Assembly: GCA_945859605.1 (NCBI GenBank)
Contig: OX243824.1
Span: forward strand, 27,845,640-27,909,639
DNA: 64,000 bases
Source: Lumbricus rubellus
Taxonomy: Eukaryota > Annelida > Clitellata > Crassiclitellata > Lumbricidae
Reading direction: 5' to 3'
Shown here: piece by piece, positions 13,001-25,500 of the stretch
How positions within the stretch are numbered: the first letter of the stretch is position 1
Layout of the letters: each line of letters opens with the position of its first letter
Notes under the pieces: generated by a model
Told to the model about the DNA's origin: nothing
What the model saw: the letters and a program-made list of their open reading frames with translations, nothing else
The model's database searches: none
Made by a program: the position numbers and the translations under genes

Positions 13001-16000
13001 GGGGTCGGTGGTACCACCCCCCCCCCCGTTACGTCTTCTCACCATCAAACATTTCTCGTATGGAATAAAATTTTGACATTTTAAGTACTTGCAGGGGGTT
13101 CATTTACACACTTTTTGAGGTAAGATTTGTGATGATACCCCATACCGTTCAAAAGTTATACCCGATATACCCTAGGTACCAAGAGGGGGTGGAAACCACC
13201 AACTTAGGTTAACGACTGCAATATTTTATCCATCATTTATTATGAAGAAAAAATCATTCTGCCCCTTCATAGAGGGAATGTATGGCTACATTGTCATGCT
13301 AAATAATTTGTCTTTTCATAACCCGGAAGTGCTCAAAATAAATTAAAATAGGTGAAAAATGGTGATATTCATAAATATTTTCCTACCGAGAATTTCTATC
13401 TTGCTCAATAATTTTGACCAGTGGCGCAGACAAAAAACATTAGGAGTTGCCATTTGTACATGTATGTATGTATGTACATGTATGTATGAATGTATGCATG
13501 TACGTATTTATGTATGTATGTATGTATGTATGTGTGTGCATGTTTGTATGTGAGTATGTAGGTATGTTAGTATGCATTACGCATGCATATGTATCTGTGT
13601 ATGCATGCATTTATGTATGCATGTATGTATGTATGTACGTGCATACGTACGCATGCAAGAATGTATGTACATGTATATATGTATGCATATATATGTATGC
13701 ATACATGTGTGTATGTTTGTAAGTATGTATGTACGTGTTTTTGTTTGTATTTATTTATGCGTGTATATATGTGTGTACGCACGTAATATATTCAGGCAAT
13801 ATAGTATGCATATGATTATGTAGGTAAGCCTATGTATGCTTGTATTTACAAATGCGCAGTGTATGTGTATGTATGTGGGTATGTATGTAAGTATGCATGT
13901 ATCTATGTATGCATGTATGTTTGTATTCATACATACATGCACACATACATACGTACATGCATACATACATACATACATATGTACATACATACATACATAC
14001 TCACACAAACATACATGCTTACATATATTCATATATATTTATATGTACACAACATACATGCATACATGCATGCATGCAAGAATGTATGCACACATATATA
14101 CAATACATACATTAATTAATATATACATTCATACATACACATACACACATACATATACAATATACATACATACATACTACACTGTATCTAAGTATAAACC
14201 CATGGACGGGGGGTTATGGCGGGGCGGGGGTAATGACCCACTGTGGGTAATGTCGAGGGGCAATGGGGGGAGTAATGGCATTGGTTATTGGCCGGGGGTA
14301 TGTCCTGTTCCCATTATGCTATAGTTCATGCAGCATGGATCTATCAATGCTGAAGCCTGGGGTCCGTTGGACCCCAGGTGTGCTAAATATGCCCTAAGTG
14401 TCTTTCTCAATTTATTTCAAATCAACCAAGGGTGCTGCAGTCTCCCAACTTTTTCGTGCATGTAGGGGGATGAATTGTTGAGGAATTTGAATTATTTCAG
14501 ATTTTTACTATTCATATCAAAAAAGATATTCAAGATATCGCACCTCTGGGGTCCGATGGACCTGCCCTCAAGGGTTTCGTTACATCTTTTCGCACGTCAC
14601 GAGGAGATGTGGTAACCTAAGACCGAAAGCCATTGGAGGATTTGTATAGCCTTTCTTCAAGACGGATCAAAGGCGTTCCACAACCATAGAGCGGCCAAGT
14701 AAGCCTGACTTAAGATAGAGAGGAATGTCTGAGAAGGAGCTGTTGGAAGAGAGCAGAGCGTGAAGTGGAGGCCATTCCTGGTCAAAGGTCTATCCACAGA
14801 GATTGTACTATTCTACTTAGTGTGGGTGCGAGCAAAAGTAACAGAGAGCAGACCTTGCTCGTCCGGACGAAGGGAGCACAAGTGAGGAGCACACAGAATG
14901 GGCTATACAGACTTCGCTAAGGTAGGAAAGACAGCGCGACTAGGGCAGCGCCCTACAACTCCTCTTGTCTTGCAGTGCCCATGCAGAGTTATTTCCTCTT
15001 GTAGCAACTTCTAGTAATAATTGTGTTAACAATAATTTTGGGGTATTAATTCAAACAACATGAACACAATAATATTATGATTTCAAGTCGCAGAAAGAAG
15101 GAATATCCCAAGTTATTGCAGGAGTCGACTTTAACTATAGGGCAGACATGTAAGGCGTCCGCCTGTTCTACTGTTCATATTACTAATGCCACATGGCGAT
15201 TAAAAGTCTGAATCAATCTTTGGAAAGATTGATATTCTGCCACTTACCCTAAATCTCTAATGGTCGTCAAATTAGGCCTATCCCTGGCAGAGCCTATGAA
15301 CGTAACGAAAGGAATTAAACTCTATAGACTTCAAGGGAATCGAGGTGTTAATTGGCGAGGCAGAGAAGAAAGTTTTGCAGAGGGTGATCAGGAACAAGAA
15401 TCATGTGCTCCGGAGTTTATTTGTGGGGGAAGTGTGCAATCGTTACAATTCCCGCTCTAAACCGCATAATTTTATGTTTAAAACTAAAGATGATAGAATC
15501 TATAGCCTAATAGCAAGAGTTGAAAGTAAACAATAGCAGACAAACCTCTCTTATGAAAACAATGAAGGTAAAAAACGATCTTATTTTTTCATTTTGCCTT
15601 ACTGTAACATTGATGCAATGTAGCATCTGGAATTGTTAATAAACGAAGATAGGCCTACTACTATTACCAGCCGCACCAGCGTACGGTATGCATCGAAGCA
15701 TGACAGTAAAAGAGGTTAGCACAGGGAAGCTCTAACATAAAAAAATAGATAACCAAACCTAATGGTAGCTATATAATGGGTGTACCCGGTGGCTGATCGG
15801 TAGCGCGCTTGCTCAAGGAGCTAGGTTAGCACAAGGAAGCTCTAGCATAAAAAAAATTGAGGTTCAACTCGCGGTAACGACCTTGGGCAATTTGTTCACG
15901 CACACTTGCCTTTGTCACCAAGCAGCATAATTTGGTACCAGGGTAAGCTGGGAAGTAAACAGCAAGTCCTGTGACAACACTGGCCCCGTGCCTAGGACCT

Positions 16001-19000
16001 TGGACTTCGTCCAATGCCGGTTCAAGGGCTTAGGAAAGAAGATTGAGCGCCTCGCCAACGGGCCTGCGACCCAGGGATGACTAACTTTTAATGGGCGCCA
16101 GTGCTGGTGAACCTGCGGAAATATAAGACTTTCAATTTAGTGCAGTAGTAAAACGCAATTCATTAACTCACCTCGACAGTCTTCATATTCGTGATTTCGA
16201 GTGTATCCTTCTTTGCATCTGCATCGCGGAACAACCCGGTCTGCTCCTTGTCCCGTGTTTTCATATAAGCACGTCTCGTTTTCCGTGCAGTCCCCGTTGT
16301 TGACCGTACAGTCTATTACACAAAGTTGTAGCACAGCACATTTCATCATGGACACCATAAATTATACTAGGCTATTTTTTTATCAAATTTATAAGTTGTA
16401 GGCCTATAACATCAGACTTGACATTTTGCTGACATTTCTTCTAGACATCTGGTGCATGACTATAGGCTAATACGCATCGGTACTACTTTCGTCTAGGGTA
16501 TTATGGTATACAACTTGGTAATGGCTAATGGTTGATTGTCCTGGGCACGACGTTAAACTGCATCCATCTTCCGCCACAGGGAACCAACAACGTCCCTGTG
16601 CCGGTCCTAAGCCCGGACAAAAGGAGGAAGGTTTGCCAGATGGGTGGCGATACGCTGGCATTAAAAGACGAAGACGGCAGAAATCCGCAAAAACCACGAC
16701 ACAAGTGACAGAGCGACCCAGATGATTCAAGGTGTCATGATGTGGAGCAGACATGCACAGGCCGGTAAGGACAGACCGGTGGAGAGAGTCGGGGATAGAG
16801 CGTACTTGGGACACATACGGGCATTGACCCAGGTTGTCCTTCGTGCCTCTTTCCCGATATTCTCTTCAATCAGACAAGGTGGTCTAGCTGCTCGAAGATG
16901 TTAATGGTATGGAGCAGACCTGCTGACCGGACCGGTTGAAGCTGGGAAGCATGACGTGAGACAGACTCAGACAGAGAGTGGCGTCGGACACCTATGGGTT
17001 GTTAACCCGCGGATAACGATGATGATGACGATGAATGGTGGATTTCATTCCTTCGCGAGTATCAACACGGTGGTGTTAGATGACACACACCATAGTAGGC
17101 CTACACTCGCATTCTTCTAAAAGCTGTATTGTACATGTGTATGTAACAAAAGCAACATCGAACAAAAACTCGTTGGCTCTGAGATTAGTCTAAGTTTGAA
17201 TACATGTCGTCGATTCAGAAGCTCAGAAGCAATCTTTAGTAAAATTACCATGCTGTTGTTCAGTTTCAGTTGTTTACCTCTGATGTTGCAAGATGTTCCC
17301 GTCCAGCCATCAGCGCAGCCATTTGAGCACGTGCCCTCTGTCATTGTGCAGTTGGATCCTTGAAAACAGTGACACTGATGACTGCATAATTCGCCGTAGT
17401 ATCCGTCTTGACAAGCTATTGTAGAAAGAAACGATGCAGATATGTATGTGTGTCCCATTTTTAATTGATAGATTACCATTAACTAAATGAAGCAGAACTT
17501 TTAGGTGGTCCCCATGCTGTAGACTCTATGATGCGCTTTCTACCCTTCTTAACGTGCAGAATCGTTCAGAACAGAGTACATGTATATGTAAAAAGCGTCA
17601 CCAATCGGTTTTTCTTAATTGTCACAGCAATATCCTTACTCGGAAGAATCCACCATTTGTGGTGCTATATAGAGCTAAATAAAGTAGTCTACATATGAGT
17701 ACCGACAAAGTCGTTGTGGATTGATTGATCGTCACTTTTTTATGCTACATGTAACTCTATGCATCGACGAGTTCCTTAGTTGTCTCCCATTCAGTTTCTG
17801 ACAGTTTCCTGAAATAATTGTGATGCGATCCGCGAAAGCGGGGTTTATGCTATAAAAAGTCGAAAATGACATTTTATACCATATTAAACAGTAGAAGTTT
17901 CCCTTTAAAAAGTTTAAAACAAGCCCTATTTGGATCAAATATCTTGATATTTGACCGAGTTGTGAATATTTTAATGTCCGAAACTGCGATAATGCAGTTT
18001 TCGGGAAACGCGAGGTAAAGGTGATCACCCTAGTTTTGTTTGTTTACTAAGGCTGCCTCTATGTTCTGCTTATTATCGTGGCCGGAAAATAATTAGCATA
18101 ATTTATTTGACCACAATTTGTTAGCCCAGAGTCTCAGCTTTCAGAAGATACCAAGTTCAATAGGGGTGAAAATTATAATGATCGACGGCAATGATTTGAA
18201 TACGCACTACAAAGTCCGATTTTGACACTTTGAAAAGGTACAACATTCACAAATAAAATTAGTTTAAAATATTTGCCGACGGATTTTTGCTTTGATACTT
18301 GGCGAATAATTACATAATACAGTGTACTATATGCAAATGCAAAAAAGTAAAAATCGACCTCTGACACCCAGTTCACAGAAATTGGCCATTATCTCAAAAT
18401 GCTACCGTGCGACATTAGCCTACTTGATTGTTTATTTAACAATTTTGGAACGTTTGGAACTCGTAAGAGAGACCTCAACATACACCTATATATGGCCTAA
18501 AATTAAATTGTACTTAGCACAAATTCAACGGTTTCTTGTCCTGCATTGTTCATATTTATGTAGCCAGTGTCTGTCCAGACTTGCGCTCATACCAACCCAG
18601 GTAGGCTACAACTATAGGCTATACAGAGCGTTGTTTCGAGAAGACTTCGCAGCCGGTGTCGCGTGACAGAGTCTTCCCCCTAAAAGTCTCCTCCCGTATA
18701 CTTTATTTCGAAACAGTTTCTCCCCCGGCGGATCTGTTCTAGAATAAATTCGCCCCCGAGAGTATATTCTGAAATAAAGTCTTAGTGGGGATGGAATATT
18801 TCCGCCGTCCACGAAATAATGTCTCCCCCGTTCAGCTACCTATCACTGCACGCATTCACTATAAGATCCTCAGCTTGGTCTCGAAAGCCAGCTAGAAAAT
18901 ACCACTAAATACCTCTCAAATTATATGCAAAAGCCCTCATCTGCATCTTCAATTCTTCATCTTGCTCAATGCGTTCTGCTGATCGTCTTGATCTTTCTGT

Positions 19001-22000
19001 TTCCAGGACTAGGATTGCTCTTGCCCAGCATCGGGCTTTTGCTGTTGTTGGTCCCTCCGTTTGAAATTACCTTTCTTCCACAATATGGGCTAAACTAATT
19101 AGGCCTACTCGTTTTCCTCATCAGTCACTTTTTTCTTTTTCCCCCTGGTACGATGTGTACAGTCATTCTGCAAGAAACGATGTGCAATGCTGTTGATACA
19201 ATCATTCTGCCAGCAAGAGCTATCCAAGTCGTTGCCAGTACCTATTACGACTCCACTACTAGACGATTATTAAAACAGTTTGATCTGCTTAGGACTTGAT
19301 GCATTTGTATCGTACAAAAATCTTACTCCCGAAATAGACTTCTCTTGCAGTTATCTTCATTGGTCCATTTATAGGGCCCTACAATTGTTCATTGTTCTTG
19401 TTACTGTCTCGAAATGATGCGAACTTGCCAAGTTCCTTCTTAAAGAATGTGTAGTTGTACTGAATCCGTTTCTGACCGTCCTTTGCAGCCAGGGCCGGAT
19501 TTACATGTAATCCAACTAAGCAACTGCTTAGGGCCTCCGAAATATGGGGGCCTCCAAAAGTGAGATAAAGAAAAAATTCAGTGGCTTATAAATTGTAACT
19601 TATAAATATTGACAATTTGTACAGGATAGAAAATATAAATAACATGAGACATTCAATTTTTTTAATTCAATTATAAAAATTTTAGGCCTATATACTTTTA
19701 GTTAATTGGATATTAGCCATGTGGCCCCCTATAATGTCCTTCAACTTAGAAAAAGTGACCCTCATGTCCTCCAACTTAGAAAAAGTGACCCTGAAGTCAA
19801 AAAGGCAGTAGTTGATCAAACATGGATTATTGGCGCAATATGCATTAGGAATATACTTAGATCTAGCAATATGCGTTTTGTCTGTTTTTATCCTTAAGTG
19901 GGCCTCATAATTGAAATTGCTTAGGGCCTCACTCTGCTCAAATCCGGCCCTGTTTGCAGCTGATCTCTTCGAGAAGTCTTTCTACCTCCATCGCAGAAAA
20001 AGAACGATTAAGTGTCTGGCTCATGGTTGTCTCGATGAAATCAACATCGGCTGCCACGGTTTCCGGCCTTCCGTCTAGGGTGAGAACATCATGGTATCCG
20101 AATGATAGGGATGACACCATCTAAAGTAGGACAGAAGAGGCAGGCAGAAAAGAAATGGATTCGGATCGCCTTGCTGAGATCTCACCCGAGATTGAACCAT
20201 GTAGCCCCCCAATTTTAATGTTGAATCTTCGACGCGTTCTAGAACCCACCAATTAACAGTTCCCCGGACAGTATTTTGCTTCCTGAGGAATTAAAACTAT
20301 CTCGGGAAACATATTAATCATAATTGTTAAGTAGGCCTAATAATCGAATTGCTATTGCAGGTTCGCGAGGGAGCTTTTGTTTTTGGGCCGCTGCGGGGCC
20401 CTTGTTGCGCGGGACCCTAGGCATGCGCCTCGCGTGCGGCGTACCTATGCCTTAAGACAGGGGCGCCGGTGTCGCGTGACAGAGTCTCCGCCCCCTAAAA
20501 GTCTCCCCCCGGAGACTTTATTTCGAAATAGATTTTCCCCCGGAGGATCTGTTCTAGAATAAATTCGCCCCCGGAGACTATATTCTGAAATAAAGTCTCC
20601 GGGGGGAGAGAATATTTCCTCCGCCAACGAAACAAAGTCTCCCCGTTGATCGTGAAATCGGCTAGAATCGCATAAAATTAATAGATGAGCATATCAAACC
20701 GTTAGTTTACGTTGCTAACACGATAACACGTTATTTAACACGAACATATATATACTTTTACACAAGAAAAAATGTCTTCCAAAACAGATTTTCAGCCAGG
20801 GGGAGACTCTGTTTCGGGGGAGACTTTGTATCGGGGGGGAGACTTTATTTCGTGACAGGCGCAGGCGTACGCACTTACGCAAGTGCGTACAGCGCTGAAA
20901 GGCTAAAAAATTACAAATTGTAAATAAAAGCGTGAAATATTATAAGCGACGAAATTCTATTGAATCTATTGAAATTTTATAATTCAGCTTCTATTTCAGC
21001 TGCAAACAACATCGACTAAAAATTCCCAGTGAACATTTTGTCGTTAACCATTATTTTGTCGATGGGCCAATATTTCNNNNNNNNNNNNNNNNNNNNNNNN
21101 NNNNNNNNNNNNNNNNNNNNNNNNNNNNNNNNNNNNNNNNNNNNNNNNNNNNNNNNNNNNNNNNNNNNNNNNNNNNNNNNNNNNNNNNNNNNNNNNNNNN
21201 NNNNNNNNNNNNNNNNNNNNNNNNNNNNNNNNNNNNNNNNNNNNNNNNNNNNNNNNNNNNNNNNNNNNNNNNNNNNCCCCCTCCCCCTCCCCCTCCCCCT
21301 CCTTCTCCCCCTCCCCCTCCCCCTCCCCCTCCCCCTCCCCCTCCCCCTCCCCCTCCCCCTCCCCCCTCCCCCTCCCCCCCCCCCTCCCCCCCCCCCTCCC
21401 CCTCCCCCCCCCCCTCCCCCTCCCCCTCCCTCCTTCCCCTCCGTCCCCCTCCCCTTGCCCCTCCCCCTTGACCTCCACCTCCCCTCCCTCTCCCTCTCCC
21501 TCTCCCCTTCCCTCCCTTTCCCTCCTCCCCCTCCGCCCCCCTCTCCTTCCTCCTCCCCCTTGACCTCCGCCTCCCCCTCCGCTCTCTTCCCACCGTCTCC
21601 CTCCGCTCCTTTCCTCCGTCGCACCCAAAGGCCGCTTTGGGAAAAGGCCTAAAAGCGGTCTCTTTGGTAAATTAATCGCGACTCGCTTATGACGTCACAT
21701 CAAGCCACCTCATTGATGTTTCGTTTGCTGTGTTTGGAGACAGCCTTTCTGAAATCTGGGAACCGTGTGGGACGTGTTGACTTTGCAAATGGCGGACGAA
21801 CGGATTGCAAAGTTCACTTCTTGTGGAAACGATTGCGTTTTTTCGGGTGAAAAAATCTTAAAACACGGTGCTATTTGAATGGAAGGTTTTGGTAAATTTT
21901 CATAACAATCAGTGCGTCAGTTTCGGCGTGGTGTCAACACGAACTATTGGAAAGTTTCATTTTTATTTATATAGATATAAGCTCGTATCGATCGCTGTTC

Positions 22001-22436
22001 GCTTCATATTATTTTTTGCAAGTTGTGCGTACAGAAAAAATCTTGGCGCCGCTGCCATAAGACGCACTGTGTAATCCGATAGAACAGACGCGGAAGCAAT
22101 AGCCTATGTAAGGTTAAAGTGTTGAACGATATTAGTATTAGCCGCCCTATACGAAAGAAAATAAATGAGACAAATAGAGACGAACAAACACAGCATACCA
22201 AGCTTTTCGAATCCAAAGGCAACTATTCTATATGGACATGACATCGAATGACCTCCGCCTACTACTCGTGCACCGACATCTTCCATCATTGACGGACTAC
22301 TCTTGGCAGCATCCCCGTGTTTGCGAGCGATGTCAACTGTCGTCGCTCTACTCTATCGACGCAATCTCGTCCAGAGACTCTAAACATCCATCTACACCAT
22401 CCCTCGGCTGCAGACTGGAATCTGTTGATTGATTCC

Positions 22437-22500
<64 letters not shown>

Positions 22501-25500
22501 CAGCCAACGGCGACTCTTTTAGCTTAATGTGAATTATGTTTGCAAATTGATGTACTATTTTTATTTTGTCGAAATTACATTTAACATCTGGCCGGCGCAA
22601 AGAGCGTCTCTGATTAGTTACTTGTATCTTGAAGAGGCGCTATATAAGTTCTCAGAATGAATGAATGAATGAATGAATGAATGAATGAATGAATGAATGA
22701 ATGAATGAATGAATGAATGAATGGTTCCAACACCAAGAAACTGACCAATTGAAAAATGACGGAATCGAACGTTAATTATGCTGTTGATTGAAATAGCAAA
22801 CTGTTTCCTCGTGCTCATTAAATGTTTTGTTGATTTGATAAACGATATTTTCACGTACTTGAGTAAACGTCGTTGGCCCCTGAACCTCCACACTGATCCG
22901 GTGGATAGCCAGCGCAACTGCATGTAGGCGTTGCACATGACTTGCCACAATTAGTAGAACTTCCTGTTGCTGAGTATGAACTATTTCCACAAAGACAAAC
23001 GTATCCGTGCTGAAATTACAACAATATATTGATTTTAGAAAGACTGCAGTCTGACATTCGATATTTATCGCTGGAGCCGATGAAACAATAGGCCCTACGT
23101 AATAGAAAAAACTCAGGAAGAGAAGACTCAGATGGTTCGGTCGTGTGAGAGTAGTAGTAGTAGAACAAAGTAGTGGCAGAACAAAGGCTACCTAACGATG
23201 CACTGCATGGGCATGTGAAGGGAGGAAGAACCAAAGTCATGGATGGATAACATCGGCGAAACAATCAGGAGCAGAGAAGTTTGGAGAAATTTCGTAAAGG
23301 CCTCATCGTCATATACAATGACGGAAGAAAAGAAAGAAGAGATTTATCGCTGGAGCAACTAGGCTATAGTAAAATGCTTAGTCAAATCTTTTATCTATGA
23401 AATTTGAAATATTGATGAGATTCACTATAACTGGGGTACCTAAAAGACAGCTAATAATTATTGCTACGGAAAAGTGAAAAAAGTAGGGCAATAGGAAATT
23501 TTTTGTCAAAAGGCTCGGGCCATTTGGATTCTGAGCTTTCCACCTTCGTTATAAAATTATGGTTGTAACTTACATGCTGTAATTACGCAAACAGGCCATC
23601 TATCTATCTATCTATCCGACCATTCCTCATCATCAATATTATTGTAGATTCGTCAAATTTTCGTTTCTTTATGATCATTTTCGAATGTTGCAGGACTGGG
23701 TAAAACGTTTAATCGACGCGTTCGCTAAGGCGTCATGTATGTAGGGAGTGTGTTGTTTTATTATTATGTCTGACGACCCCGCCATTTCACGCTTCAAAGA
23801 TGATTAGTGTCGCCATTTAGGTCCCCGTGGACAGACCGTGTTAGCTCGAGATTTTTGGAATCTCTGAAATGGTCACCTTTGGGAAGCGAACCGCGGCCCG
23901 AACGCTCTCTTTCACAGAGTCGCGTATAGACGCGCGGCCAGCTGCGTTCTTACCGATGTAGCCAAGCGAGCCAGTTAATTCAGCGGTTTTATGTAGGAAT
24001 TGAATGTGGGCAGGCCCGCCGACAGAAATTCCGGGCCCCTGGGCAGGGGCAGTCACGGGCCCTAAACTATCTTTGGGCTAATAGAAAATAGAAATAAGAA
24101 GAATGTTGGCATACGCATGTACGATAGGCTACCGATAGCCCAATGTACAAGCCTATATAGGCTATTATGATTTTAATCAGTTCTTAATAATAAATTATTA
24201 TTATTAAGAATTAAAATTTCAACTTTATGGTAGGACCTAATCATGAAAAATGCAAATTTTTTGGATTTAACCGCCATGGAGCAAGTCGTTAATAGGCTAA
24301 TTTCCTAGTAGGCTAGTTCAATGATTTTGCAGGATCATATTCGATTGCAGGAGTTGCAAGGCCATTCAGTCTGTCCTAGCCTACTTCATAACAGATAGGC
24401 CTACTTTTAATTTACTGGAGCTTGCTGAAAGATCCTTCAGCTTCCGCAAGAGTCACATGCCCTGATGGCAGCTCAGTGCCAATATCACAACCAAGTCTTA
24501 TCAGTTTCTATAATTTCAGTATTTTCATAAGTTTTATTTAGCCTATAATAGCACATTGTCATTTGTCATCTTTTGAGATTGGATTCTAACACCACAAAAA
24601 AATTATCTTTATACATTCATTTATGTTCATCAGGCACGTTTAATTCACTAGAATCAACCGAGGTAGAAGACTATAGTGATAGGCTATATACGGACTTGCC
24701 TTGTTTTGAGAACTCGAATTTAAATAGGCCTAGGCCTACTGTGCGACTATAGGCCTACCGTCTTAATTCTTGGCAAACCCTCATAGGCCTAACAGCTTTT
24801 TCTTTTCGTTTTGTGCTCCATATTTGTGAAATTGTGTTTATATTTCATCGTTACGAAAGAAATTTGTAGTTTAAATTTGCTTACTTTATGCAGTTTATGA
24901 TTGAAATCGGACAATGCAAACATAGTTATGAGACAGTAGGCCTAATGTTAGGCTACGTTTAAAACGGCAAAAATCGTAAGCTTTGTAGCCTTGTAGGCCT
25001 ATAGGTGATTATAGGTTGGGTCCGTAATAATTTTATGAAAAATATTGCGCTAATTGGCCCGTCTGAGTGGAATAAACTTCCGAACTTTATACGCCAAAAA
25101 ACCCCCACTTATTTGTCTAAGAGTTATAATGAATAGACTTTCCAGTGACGCGCTTTTGTGCAATATTGTTTTTAGGCAAGTTATAAATGACAATTTAATA
25201 TAATATTAATAAAATAAATAAATAATAGTAATAATAAAAATAAAATAATAATTATACAACAATAATAAAATAATAATATAAAAAATTATTATCATTCTTG
25301 CCCGGGCCCCCTTAAAGCTCCCGGGCCCCTGGGCATTTGCCCCCCCTGCCCCCCCCCTCTCGGCGGGCCTGAATGTGGGCCTATAATTATTATATGAGGC
25401 AAACATTGTGGCCGTTCTGGATTGCGTTGAAATAGAATAGACAAATGAGAGTGCCACGAAATTTCACAGCCAACTCCCACTCAACTATAAAATAAGAAAT

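Noticed and set aside
13421..13445. hAT-like start cagtggcgcagac inside the TTAA-flanked element
   Set aside because: No partner end or duplication; left unannotated.
13447..14324. Long open frames on both strands rich in Met-Tyr-Val-Cys or Tyr-Ile-His-Thr
   Set aside because: They follow from the tatg/cata repeat period and have no start context, splice signals or domain.
21016..21652. Glycine/arginine-rich and proline/leucine-rich open frames
   Set aside because: They cross the N gap and the C-rich microsatellite.
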